DNA of 64,000 nucleotides, taken from assembly GCF_000002595.2 (NCBI RefSeq), contig NC_057005.1, positions 7,861,193 through 7,925,192 of the forward strand. Direction: 5' to 3'. Source of the DNA: Chlamydomonas reinhardtii. Its lineage: Eukaryota > Chlorophyta > Chlorophyceae > Chlamydomonadales > Chlamydomonadaceae. Position numbers and translations under genes: made by a program. The notes beneath the pieces are model-generated. The model saw only the letters and a list, made by a program, of their open reading frames with translations. It had not been told where the DNA came from and did no database searches. Below, in pieces: positions 24,697 to 36,069 of the stretch (the stretch's first letter is position 1; every line of letters begins with the position of its first letter).

Positions 24697-25196
24697 TGAG
24701 TGCAACTGTGATGCATACACGTGCGTTTGATCATTCTTACATGCGGTTATACTGCGCGTTTGCATGTGCTATGGCAAGTCTGTGAACCACGAGGGTGCGG
24801 GGTATCGAGACCAAACCCGGTGGCGGTGGCGCACCGAGGAATGAGCTGCCGGGCGTGTCAAGTAAGTGGCCCTGTTCAGTCGACGGCAGCGGAGTGTCAG
24901 AGAGGTTTGAGAATTACAGCAAACATGGGAGGAGGCCATTGTTGGGTTATGAGGTTATTTAGTGCTGCGTTCCCTAGTCGGTGGCTCCGTGGCTGTTATG
25001 GGTCAGTTTGTGTGGACCGTACGCGCACAGCCGCAGAAGCGTTGACCCAGGGGGGATTATGTGCCCGGGCCCGATGATAAGTCCCATCATCATCATCAGA
25101 AATTCCAAAATCTTACCCCATGCTCAAAACCGTAGAGCTCTAGGAGAGCATTACGCACGTACCTTTAATTTTGTCAGGGCTGGTCTGGTGAAGAAG

Positions 25197-25790
25197 TTCT
25201 GGGCCGCCAAGTTGGGGTGTCGGTCGTCGTCCTGGGGGTCCACCGGCGCTTTCGGGAGCCCATCCTGGCGGATATCGGGAAGCGCCCCACAAGCAGAACT
25301 AGGGGCCAAGCGCAGCACCACAAGGCTCAGATATGCCCGTTATGCCGTGATAAGCACAAACAAAGCGTGGGAGGGCTAAGTTGCGCGTCCTGGCGTGGAC
25401 ATGTCGGGCACCTGCCCCCACACTAGACACAAGCGCACTGACATTGCGGGGCTCTCAAGCGCTTGTGCGCATGAATCCATGTTTAACAAGGCTGACGATA
25501 CAGGCTGTCCATACATCACACGGCTGAGCGTTAAACGGGGGTGGGCTGGGTCGAGGGGACTTCGATACAGAATGCCGCGTGTGACCGAAGCCTCAGAAGG
25601 GGACCGCCGGTGTCACAGTGTGATAGCGCTCGTCAAGAGGAGTCGATTGGCATAAGTTTGGTATTAAATGGAGGGGTTCTAACCCCTAATTAACATGGTT
25701 TTGTCGGTGGGGGTTGGTCGTCCCCTCCAGGGGGGTCCTGGGTGATTTCGGGGTCTGGCGCCAGGCTGGCGCTTCGTTTCCTACCACCCC
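25197..25790. repeat. Dispersed repeat family A, copy 1
   Basis: From ttctgggccgccaagttggg onward this segment matches 52414 to about 52985 in the same orientation with moderate divergence. The shared 3' part includes gaggggttctaacccctaa, which can fold on itself (GGGGTT/AACCCC). Copy 1 continues into a minus-strand frame of 142 codons (25690-26118) containing MGKAKQGAEGGGRKRSASL, so it may be the end of a transposable element. Its class cannot be told from this piece. Confidence 0.8.
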
Positions 25791-26317
25791 CCTCGGCCCC
25801 CTGTTTGGCCTTACCCATTGTAAAGAGAGATAGCGACGGGTGATCGCCTGTGCTAGGCGGAATCCCCGTACACTGTTCAGGTCGGAACGCGTTGGCAAAA
25901 GCCCGTACGCCTGTGAGCCCTTGCCAGCCTGCGTTTCCCAGCTCCGGTGCAAAAGTACCTACCGGGGAATGCACGGGAGCAGAGTCCAAGGGTACGGTGG
26001 GAGGCAGTAATGATTTCCCCGGGAGGGGCAGGGGCTGCGCGCGACTTCGTGTTTTGGGGTTGGGAGGGGAGGGAAGGGGAGCAAGGGTTGCGAGGGGGAC
26101 TGAGGGGTGCGCAGGCACGGGCAGGGTTGACGTGCGGATGTTGCTTGATGCAGCTCAGCGACCAGGTCCGCTGCGCCAAAAACCTGGGCGCGACACTTCA
26201 AATAATGCATAGCATATTAAGTAGCGCTTCATCCTAGTTGCAAGAGGTCCTCGAGCTCTGCCGAAACCACGCACGCATGCGCTGAACTGAACACGGCTTG
26301 TACACAACGTCGCTGCC

Positions 26318-29300
26318 ATGGCTCTCGCTTCTCGCAATGTACTCGCACGTCGTGCTGGGTTGAGCGCTGCTCGTCGCCCAGCGCGCTCCACGGTCGCGTG
26401 CTTGGCATCTGGGCGCGTTAAACAAATTCCTATTTTCCCCCTGAATGTCGTGGCGCTACCAGCGGCAACGGTGCCCCTCATGATCTTTGAGGCCAGGGTA
26501 GGGTTCGGTCGTCTGCCACCACCCGTCGCGACTGGCCACGCTTGCGCGCGCTTCCAACGCGGGCTGCCCGGCCTTGCGTAACCAGCACAAACGTTCCTCT
26601 ATTTGTCTCATTGCCGCAGTACCGAGTGCTCTTCAACACGATTCTTGCGGGCGAGGCTGGGTGAGCGAAACGCATGCGTGTGCAGCACGCTTAGTCCGGG
26701 TAGCCTTTGCACACTTTATGTTTTCTTCCGTGTACGTGAAGACGCTGAAATAAAACAGACGTCATTCCACAACAGCCGTGGGTCCAAGCCTGCCTGGGGG
26801 GCAGCGACGGGGGAGGGTTGGGCCACTCGCGGGGTGGTGGGACCCCGGGACCGGTGATGCGTGGGTGCACGGGTTGGTGGCTGGCTGGCCCGGCCGGCCC
26901 TTCGTCAGCGCGGCCATGCGTGTCATGCTGCAGTACGGGGCACATGCGAATTTGGAGCCCGCGCACAGCGCTGTATGTAGCACAGGTTGCGTGTCTGCCC
27001 TCTCCACGCCCATCAATCACACCTGTGCCACATCATCGCCCTGAACCTTCCCTTCCCCATCCTCCATTCTCCCTTCCCCTACTATACACACTGCCGCTAC
27101 CTCGACGAGCAGCGTGGAGGAGGGTCTGGTTCAGGCTGACTCGCCCTTCTGCGGCAGCCGCAAGTTCGGCATGTGCTATGTGGACGGGCGGGCGGACCCC
27201 AGCGGCGCCTCGCGCATGGCCTCCATCGGCACAGTGCTGGAGGTGGTGGATTTCGCACACGTGCAGGTGGGGGCAGGGAGGGAGGGGCAGGTGGGGAGGG
27301 GAGGGGGGAGGGCGAGGGGGGAGGGGGGCGGGCGAGGGGGGAGGGGTGGAGTGGGCGGGGCTGGGAGGGGGGAGAGAGAGGTGTATGTACGCAGTGGTGG
27401 AAGTACTGGCGGATGTGTGAGCGGGGGCATGAGGCATTGAGCCGGACATGGAGGCTATTAAGGCTGGGATGGAGGAGGGTGCGTATGGGTGAGAAGCAGA
27501 CGTTGAGGTAGCGTGTGTGCGCTGCAGCTACGGAGCTAGCTGGCGCGAGGGGTGCTTACAGGGGCAGGAGGCGGAAGGGAAGGGGTTCATTCTATCATTT
27601 TCAAGTACAGGTGGGGCAGGGGATCGGGCCTGCCGGGTCACACAGGTTTGGCTGCAGCTACAGGTGTAAGAACGCGTGCTGTTCGGCAGCTGCCGCCTGC
27701 TGCTCAGCGGAGGCAGGCGGCAGTGGGTACCATGTGCGGCGGCATGTGTTGACTCGCGCGGGGGCCTGCACAGGCTCAAGGGGTTGCAGGGGCGGTCCAT
27801 GTCAGCTGAGCTCAGGCCATGCCCCCCTGGGTCCCGGAATCGCGGGCCATGCATTGGCTATCCACCACACACATCCTCACACCCACACACAACACAACAC
27901 AAGCCATATCAACATTGAGTTTGCCAAACACACCCCTCCACGCACGCGCCCTACCCGCGCAGGACGGGCGCATCTTCCTGACCACCAAGGGCCGCGAGCG
28001 CTTCCGTGTGCGCTCCATTGTGCGCGAGCGGCCCATCATGATCGCCGAGGTGGAGGAGCTGGAGGAGGACGCCGACGACGGCGAGGAGGTGGGAGGGCGG
28101 GGGGCAAGCACTGGGGGGCAAGGGATAGGGGGCCGGGGGGGGGGGGGGGCTGCGGTATCGGAGGTACCGTATCATCGGATCATGAGGTTGCGTGCAGCGT
28201 CCACCTGCGGGGCGGCATCGCCACTGCTTGTCTCCCACACTTCATGACTGCACCCGCACCGTCCCCACCTGGCAGCAGCCCTGTGGCACCAGCACTGGCA
28301 CCTGACACCCGACCTGACTGCCGCTTACCCGCCTCCCTCTGACTCCCCCTCGCCCTCGCCCCCCCCCTCCCCCTGTCCGGTCTGCAGGTGACGGTCCTGG
28401 CCAAGGAGGTGTCGGACCTGCTTCGCGCCACCATCAAACTCAACGTCAAACTCAACAACGTGGAGGCATCAGACGACCAGGTGGGAGTGGTGGGTGGGGG
28501 TGGGTGGGGGTAGGGGTGGCGGTGGCGTAGCCGTTCATGAAGAACGAGGTGATTGATTTGCCGACGTGCGATGGGAACAGCGTGTACTACTCCGTTGGTG
28601 CCAGCATATAGAATCGCCGAGACTGCTTCGTCGCCTGTTTGCTGGTTATTGCTGGCCTAAAGAGGCTTTGGTCGTAAGAGAGGTAGGAAGGAGAGTGATG
28701 AGTCGAGCCGGGGATGGAGGGGGATTACATGCCCGAGCACACGGAGTAGGTGCCAAGGTGCCGTTTCGTCGTCGCCAGTTGCCGTGGATCTCGGTTATGT
28801 GGTTGGTGTCGCCTGGTCCAGTCCCTGTGCGTGCCTGACACAGTACCGCGCCTGCCCCCCCCCCCAGCTGGAGCCTGAGGAGCTGGCCGGCCTGCGCCCC
28901 CGCGACCTGTCGTACTGGGTGGCGTCCTTCTTTGCCGACATCAAGGTCCTGCAGCAGAGCGTGAGTGGCGCTGGCTGCGTGTGTGTGTGTGGGGGGGGGG
29001 ACAACGGGGCGGGACAACAGGGGTGAGCGTAGTGGTGGGGGAAGCGAGGTAGGGGAGGTGGTTGGAGGTGTGGTTAAAGGACGGGGGACGGGCAAGCTGC
29101 AGCGGCTGCACTGAAGGGTTTGGCGCGGCTCCGCAGAACATGCACTGCACCCCATGTCCTGTGGCCAAGCCCTGTGACGGCCCGCCTCGCCCGCCTCCCC
29201 CGCCTGACCCGCCCCCGTACTCAGCTGCTGGAGGAGGACACCACCACCAAGCGCCTCACGCGGGAGAAGGTGCGCAGGGCCGTGTGGGCCGTGTGGGGCG

Positions 29301-29562
29301 GGGCTGGGGCCCTGGGAGAAGGGGGCCGGGGGTGGGGGGCCGGGCCGGGAGGAGCGGCTATGGCCCTTGTCTCGCAGTGGGGCCGTGGCGACAGCAGGCG
29401 TGTCCGCCCATCACACTCGGGTGTTTCCTGTCATTACAGGAGATCCTGTCTGACACGGTCAAGCACTACAGCGCCGTGCTGGCGCTCAAGAGCCTGGAGC
29501 TGTCCTCGGCAGCCAGCAAGGAGGGCAAGGGGGGAGACGCGGCGGGGGACAAGAAGGACTGA
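26318..29562 (+). CDS. Organelle-type LON N-terminal-domain protein
   Basis: Eight exons, 284 aa: 26318-26497, 26620-26660, 27113-27266, 27963-28088, 28388-28480, 28868-28960, 29225-29269, 29440-29562; all phases close. Residues 1-34 are rich in Ala/Arg/Ser with no acidic residue, as in a chloroplast or mitochondrial transit peptide. The LON substrate-binding domain follows: IPIFPLNVVALPAATVPLMI, ARYRVLFN, GSRKFGMCYVDG, ASIGTVLEVVDF, DGRIFLTTKGRERFRVRSI. There is no AAA+ ATPase or Ser-Lys protease part, so it is not a Lon protease but a stand-alone LON-domain protein like those of plant chloroplasts. Its C-terminal helical part is Lys-rich at the end. A role in organelle protein quality control is inference. 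Confidence 0.9.
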
Positions 29563-30854
29563 AGGAGGGAGGGAGACACACGCTGAGAGGCTGAGATAGA
29601 GAGCGGGAGGCGGGCGCACAGGCGAGCTGCAGGCGCTGGAAGTGTGGCATTTTGAGACGGGTCATCAAAAGTTTTGGTGCATCGATGGCTTGTTGTGGGC
29701 TGTGGATTGCAGCTGCTGTGGGCTGTGGTGCGCGACTGCTGCGGCAAGAGGACGAGAGGCGAGGGCTGCGCAGGCGTGTGAAAGAAGTGGCACACCTGTG
29801 TGCTTGTTGGTTGGGGTGGAACTGCACTGCGGCTATAGGCGGCCCCCACAGCCATAATGCATCCAAGCGGCAGCGGACGAGTGTGAGGGGCGAGTGCAGG
29901 TGTGAGACCACGCGATACAGGGTAGCAACTACGCGGGAGCAGACCTTACTGGCTTTCTCAGCTTTCAACACGGTGTGTGCCGCACGTCGCCGATTGTACA
30001 AATAGATGGGCGGCCTCGCGGCCGGCTGAAATGGAAGGAATGCAACATGCGAGGGAATGAGCAGATTTGCCAGGCGTTGGTCTGTGTGCTGTACCGTATG
30101 CGGGTCTGTTACGTAGTGTTGTGTGCAGGCGATGTCTGGGGGACCAGGCGCTTGGCCACCGTTCCGGATACGGCAAAGCCTGGCAACCACAAGAAGAGTC
30201 ATGGTGGCAACCGCCCATGGTGGCAACCGCCCACCCGAGTGGTCCCATAACGACACCCGTTGTCAATCACCTGGCCTCTGTGGCTGTGGGCATCTGCGGC
30301 TGTGGGGCTGTACCTATGGGCCTGAACTGCTGCATGCCGTGCTGTCCCGCCACAGGGGATGGCGCCGGGCACAGCGCACATCGACACATGATTGCTCACA
30401 TTTGTCAGTCAAGTAGAATACAGCAATGCATTGTACCTTCCCACAGTCACAGAACTCATCACTGCAAGGGACAGCCCGGGTACACCCTGCTGCTGACCAG
30501 CTGCGGCTGCTGCAGCACCGTTTAGTCGAAGCGAACCAATCACCCCTGCGTCTCAACTTCAGCTCCTTTGCGCCTAGGCAGCGAAGGCCGGCAGTGAAGG
30601 CAGTGCTGGCAATTACTCCTGCCGCCCGAACCCGCTACCACACACCCTGCAAAAACGTGGCGCCCGGTCCCCCCCAACCGATCGCCAACGCAGCTCAACA
30701 CAACATGCCCGCACCGTCGTCGCCAACTCCAACCCTCCCCCTTTGAACCTCAGCGGCGGTTCCATGACTAGGGCTGAGGTGGCTCAGCGTGTGGGCGCCT
30801 GTGGCTGCTGCCGCCGCCGCCGCCGCCGCCTGCGCCCTGTCCCGGCCCCGCCGC
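29563..30854. other. Convergent intergenic region
   Basis: Holds the 3' UTRs of the LON-domain gene (plus) and the small membrane protein gene (minus). No coding region or repeat recognised. Confidence 0.55.
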
Positions 30855-32158
30855 TCACTTGCGGCGCATGCCGTTGACCACCAGGGCCACAACGATGGTC
30901 GCCTGAGAGGGGGGAGGGGGAGGGAGGCATACGCCTCAGTGTGGGCAGGCGACAAGCTGCGACTGGGCCACCACCGTTGCAAGGCGCCCGGTGTTAGGTA
31001 CTCGTTGTGGCTCTTCCTGCCAGACAGCAACCCTCCCATTGATCAGCTGCGCATCGCCTCAGCTGTCCCTACCCTACCCACCTCTAAATCCCGGGACCGG
31101 CAGCAACAGTCCGTACGACAAAGCCGAAGACATCCCCCCGACACCCACCAGCAACACGTGGGTGGGCTGCGGCGTGAACTTGTGCAGGGGGCCGTAGATG
31201 CGGGTGAGGTAGTCGACCAGCGTGGTCACCACTGTAGGCGGCGGGCAGGGAAGGAGGGGGGATGCGACGCCACAAGCTTCAGGGCTAAGCGCTGACTTAT
31301 CGCAGCGCAGTGGAGATAAGTCTAGTTATTGCGACGTAACTGCCGTGTTGCGTTAAAGTCACGCACGGCGCAGGACGCTCGGGTACGTGCCTGCATGGGG
31401 CCGGACCGAGCTGGGTCTTGTAGGCGTCAGGAGCACACGGCGCTTTATCTGCCGTTGTGCTTCTGTACTGTATTTTCGGATCGTCCCTCTGCCGGGACGG
31501 TGACAACCCACCCGCCCCCCCTGGCGCCGCCGCGGATTAATGTGGTGGTACCCGTGGGCGCCGCGGCGTGGTTGTCTGGACTCTGCCGTTAGGCACTACG
31601 TGCATGCGACACACCCAGTACTGGCAGCACTTTCGGCCACTAGTGCAACCTCAACACGGGCGGGCTTGGGCGGGCACGGCGGACTTGGTGGGGTTATCGG
31701 GAACTGTACGGCCCGAGCTAGGAGGCCGTAGTATGAAGGCCGCTGCGGGCCGCAAGTGAGTACGAGGCTGCTTAAGCAAGGCATGAGTGGAGGCTATTGT
31801 CGGTTTTGAGAGATTGGGATTGTCGTTTGGGGCCGTGGCGGTTTGTAACGCTACACGGCAGTAAGGAGTCAATAAGCTACGCTGAGCCGCCGCAGCGAAG
31901 CGTGTGTGTATGGCCGCATGGGTGAGCAGCCACACCTTGCCGTAGTACACCATTGCGCGTGGGACCCGCCACCTGCCTCAGTATACCTATCGAGTATATC
32001 TGACCTGGCTCGATGGGCGCAAGCTGCTTCATCTGGCGGACCTTGACCGCCCCCTGGGAAATGAGCTGCAGAATCGCCGAGAACTGAAGAAGGGAGAACG
32101 TGCCAATGAGCAGGTAGGCCACTGGCAGCACCACCACCATCAGAGGGTTAACAGCCAT
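30855..32158 (-). CDS. Small two-helix membrane protein, unknown
   Basis: Three minus-strand exons, 94 aa: 32005-32158, 31149-31231, 30855-30902. Donors (CCAG|gtcaga, TTGCTG|gtgggt) and acceptors (ctacag, tctcag) keep phase. It starts MAVNPLMVVVLPVAYLLIG, a hydrophobic helix, followed by a charged amphipathic stretch (KVRQMKQLAPIEP), a conserved-looking linker (VDYLTRIYGPLHKFTPQP), and a second helix ending in the basic tail MRRK. The layout suggests a hairpin membrane protein with a short cytosolic tail. I do not recognise the family. Its start is 394 bp from the divergent E2 gene, so they may share a promoter. Splice sites are convincing; the function is unknown. Confidence 0.72.
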
Positions 32159-32552
32159 CTTGTCTGGGAACGATCGCGGACGGACAGCTAGCAGGAGCTC
32201 TGAGTTGACAAGTGTGTAAGCGTAGAAGATGTGGTAGTGTAAAAGCTTGAGTGAGATGACCTGTAATTTCCAATCGCAGGCGAAGTCGCTGCGATTGATT
32301 CATTCCGAGGCCCCGCCCTTCCCGCAGGCAAAACAGCCCACATTTCGCTCCACACACATACTTCCAGTTCAATTTGTAAGCGACAAATCTTATGTGCAGT
32401 TGAAAGCAACGTTTCTCCTGAAAACCCTGACAAGGTCTCGAGTCAAGAAGTATATTTCCGCCCCTTCCAGCGCTCGCCTAGTAGTATCTTTCTCTTGCTT
32501 TCTGGCTAGTGTGAATTCCTAAGCATAGAGCTTGGTAGGCATCGAGACAGAA
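32159..32552. promoter_or_regulatory. Short divergent promoter region
   Basis: Only 394 bp separate the start codons of the membrane-protein gene (minus) and the E2 gene (plus). The stretch is AT-richer than the genes and must hold both 5' leaders and promoters. No specific element was identified. Confidence 0.5.
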
Positions 32553-34286
32553 ATGGCACAGGCAACTCGGTTAAGCACAGTAGCGCAACGACGCATCCAG
32601 AGCGAGCTGAATGAGTGGTAAGGGTGTTCTGTATGACGTTGGGCGACTAGGGATGCTGGGGAGGCCCACTGCGTGCCACTTGGCCGGCAGGGGTCCCTGC
32701 TGGGGTGCCCTAGTGCACACAGGGCGTGTCGTGCTGTCGCGCCAGGGCTGCTCCGCAAGAAGGCCACCTGGCCGTATCTGTTGTGGCTGACCTGCAGGAT
32801 GCGGAGCCCGCCCGAGGGCTGCTGCCTGGAATCGTGCGAGCCGATGACCTCGTGGGTGGTCATCATGCAGGTGCGGGGCAGGGTGGCCGCGGAAGCACGG
32901 GGGCTGGCAGAGGGTGGCACAGCGCTCACGCGGGAGGACAATTGCTGAACAGTGGCACGGACCAGACTGTATGTTGGGGTCCGGAACAACGGGCTGGGCG
33001 GAGCAGAGTGCTGCCAGCCGGCATCCGAAGGCACTGGTGCCCACCCTGTCCCGACCGCCCTCACCACCAACGCCCCCCCCCCCTGGTGTCATCTCACACT
33101 CCTGGCGCCCTTGCCTCCCCCCTGCTACATGGCCAGGGACCCGAGGGCGCGGGTGGTGTACGGCTGTACTCGGATGAGGTGTTCCGGGTGCGGATAGACT
33201 TTGGCGAGCAGTACCCACTGGACCCGCCTGACGTCATCTTCCTGGCGCCCGCGCCCATCCACCCACACATCTACAGGTGCAGAGGTTGGGCAGGGGTCGG
33301 GTGGGGTGGATAGTGTATTCCAGTCCCAACTAAATCAAGGCCCAGCCAGCCCATATTGGGGTAAGGTCCTCAATGCATCAAGGTACATTAGGTCCAGGTG
33401 GCCTCGTTGTCCCTTGGCTTGCTCTGGTTTGGTCACCAGGACGCGTGGTGTGGTCACCACCGGAACTGTCCACGCTACTCACGCCAGCATCCTTGCCCCA
33501 CTCCTCCCCGATCCTCCCACCGCATGGCCGGCGGCAGCAACGGGCACATCTGCCTGGACATCCTGTACTCGGGGCGCAATGGCGGCTGGAGCCCCGCACT
33601 CACCATGAGCAAGGTGCGGGTGGGGGTGGTGCGGAACCGGGGTGTGGCGGCGGCGGTAGGCTGGGCATGGGTGTTTGAGTGACGGGCGCCACATTGGTGA
33701 AAGATGAAGACAGTTGGACTCTCGAGCTCAGCTCTTGGCTGGGCCATGCCTCCTCTTCCGCGTCCGATAAGACGTCCAGCAAGCGCGGCCCTTGCCGTAC
33801 CTATACCGGTAACATCTTAGCAAACCCGAAACCCAGCTGGCGGAGTTGTAACCCGCTGTTTTGGTCCCGAATCTCGGTAATGGGCTCGTGTTCGAACCGT
33901 TATGTTGACTTGCCGGAACGCCTTCCCCGTCTGGCACAATCACCACCGCCTTCCCGTCCTGGACCAGAAGCTACACGTTGCAAATGCCGTAGAGGAAGCC
34001 GTGCATGGAAGCGCTGGCCAGCGCGTCAGAAATGCCTGTGCGCACTTAGGAATCTCGCAACTCCCCCATCACGCCCGCTACTTCAGCTGCATTTCTCGTT
34101 AGTGAAGGCATATAATCGGGCAGCCTCGTCCTCCACCTCACATTGCAGGTGGTGCTGAGCCTACGCTCCATGCTTGCCTCCAACACCGACAAGCGCAAAC
34201 CGCCCGGGGACGCCGAGTACTGCGCGCGGGTGGGCAACCGCAGCCCCAAGCTCTCCAACTGGGTGTTTGAGGACGACAAGGTATGA
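32553..34286 (+). CDS. Ubiquitin-conjugating enzyme E2, UBC16/UBE2W type
   Basis: Five exons, 163 aa: 32553-32617, 32798-32870, 33137-33276, 33538-33613, 34149-34286, all in phase. The N-terminus MAQATRLSTVAQRRIQSELN matches the E2 first helix. The core reads YPLDPPDVIFLAPAPIHPHI (with the HPH motif, where other E2s have HPN), then NGHICLDILYSG with the catalytic Cys (about C98), then GGWSPALTMSKV. The C-terminus NWVFEDDKV resembles the WWFHDD end of plant UBC16-18 and animal UBE2W. UBE2W enzymes ubiquitinate protein N-termini; that activity is inferred from the family. Intron 4 carries a piece of a dispersed repeat. Confidence 0.95.
33303..33345 (+). repeat. Short dispersed motif, copy 2
   Basis: GTGTATTCCAGTCCCAACTA within intron 3 of the E2 gene, after a G-rich run; related to copies at 18411, 51752, 52196 and 62818. 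Confidence 0.5.
33995..34110 (+). repeat. Repeat family D, copy in E2 intron 4
   Basis: The part around 34055-34105 (CGCCCGCTACTTCAGCTGCA, then CTCGTTAGTG) matches 35830-35890 upstream of PEPCK (TGCCCGCGACTTGAGCTGCA, then TTCGTTAGTG). Confidence 0.65.
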
Positions 34287-36069
34287 GGCTGAACCGGAGG
34301 AGCTGGAGCTGCAGCATGGAGGACAGGAGCAGGGGGAGCAGGAGCCGGAGGACAGGTCACCAGCTGCGGCGGCATGGGAGGGCTCGCAGTGACAGGGTGT
34401 GCGCGGCTTGGCGGCTTGGTGCCAGTTGCCCGGCGGTCGAGGCGCAGGGAGCTCAGCACAGCGGTGGCGGCGTGCGTGGTGGGACAGGCGGAGCTGGAGG
34501 CAGGCCACCAGACAGCTGGGCATGATGCAGGTCGGGCTTTTGGGCTGTGGAGCACGGGAGCACAATGAGCTATTGACATAAGGTTAGACTGGGCATGTTG
34601 GTCTTCGGCAGCACGAGTTTGGTCTTGTATTGCACACATCAGCGCGGCGTCATGTCATCAGTGGTGGACTGCAGCTCGAGTAGGAATGCCGCCGGGGCAT
34701 GGAGCTCCGTTGGGCGCCAGGTGCGCTAAGGCCACAGTACGGTGTGGGCTGCGGGGGGTGGGGCGCAGGGCGGGTGTAGGGACGGACTGGTGGTGGAGCC
34801 GGCGGCGGCGTGCCTGGTGCTGGGGCGGCGCCGTACAAGACATTGTGCAATGGTGCATGCGTTGAAGGGCTAGCTAACACAGCGGCGCCATCCAGGAGTG
34901 CGCATGCGTGTGCGGCTGGACGGCCGGTCCATGGCGAAGATGGGTGCGTAATGCTACTGTATGCAGAGCAGATGCTGGCTGCTGCGAAGGGTATAAGGCA
35001 ATGACATGCGGAGGCGCGGAGGCAACGTCGAATTGCGGGCACGTTGCGCATAGACGGGTGGGGTGGTAACCCGGTACGACAAGTCACGCCACACCCCAAG
35101 GGATCAACCTATATGGTGCTGTCCCAGTAAGGGCCGCGGAAGGCGGGGGTGCCGGGTGTCCACTGATCGGCCACGGTCACACGCCCTGGCCCTGGCCTCG
35201 CCCTGGCCGTAAGCATGTTGATGGTGCTTTGACGTGCCGGTGTTGGACTTTTCAGTAGACCTGGTCACCTGGCCCCGGCCACACAGACTGATGCAGTAAG
35301 TAGCTCTACCCTGTCACGCCGGGCGACTTGCCACGCCGGACGGAAGCCTAGCAGTTGGCGCGGAGCCGCGGAGATGTCCAAGGGCCGTGGAGGAAGGCAA
35401 ACCCTAACGGTCCTGGCGAGGTACGCACCCAGGCGAGCGCAAATGCCGCGTTGTTTCCAACCTGTGCTTCAGCTATGGCTTCAGAGGTATCCGTGCAACA
35501 AGTTGTCAAACCGCCGGAGGTCATGTGACGATGTAACGCTGCCGCCCGTTAGTCCTTGACCAAAAGCCTTCGCTGACGCTATCGAGCGCGCCTTATGCCG
35601 GTTGGGCAAGGGGTCACTCTGTGTGGCAACGCTGAGGTGGTGGAGCGAGGGTTGGTCAGCCGAGTCGGCTGACATTTGTCTGTTCTGCTGGTGTGGCCTT
35701 ATGCAGTTGGACCGCAGAACATCATTATATAATGAGAGCATCAACACGTTAAAGCATAATTCCGTAGGGGAAAACGGCCCAGAAAAAGCGCGTGTCCACG
35801 TCGAAACGCCTGCTTGCACTTTTGAAGCGCCAACTTCCCCGTCATGCCCGCGACTTGAGCTGCATTGTTCGTTAGTGGATACACATAAATGGATAGTGTC
35901 GGAGCGTGCCGGAGCGGTGGCACTGGCACGCGAATCGGCATGGGCCTTGCCGCGCCGATAAAGAGTCGGAAACGGCCACCGATCGACCGGCCGACTCAGA
36001 CATTCACAACCGAAAAGTCATCCCGCTCGTGATCGCTTATATTAACATCTCACAGGGGAGCTTACAGCC
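34287..36069. other. Intergenic region upstream of PEPCK
   Basis: No coding region recognised. It includes the second family-D repeat piece (about 35825-35890). The last ~100 bases before the PEPCK start contain an AT-rich patch (cgcttatattaacatc, about 36033-36048) that could be a TATA-like element; this is inference. Confidence 0.55.

Larger units (their letters stand above)
24568..26317. other. Intergenic region with a dispersed repeat
   Basis: Mannanase 3' UTR, then a dispersed repeat (25197 to about 25790) and an open frame on the minus strand linked to it. No host gene was recognised. Confidence 0.6.

Noticed and set aside
25690-26118. 142-codon minus-strand frame as a host gene
   Set aside because: Its end lies inside dispersed repeat family A, so an element-derived frame is more likely.
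26318-29562. Full Lon protease
   Set aside because: Only the N-terminal LON domain is present; no Walker motifs and no Ser-Lys catalytic part occur before the stop at 29562 or downstream.
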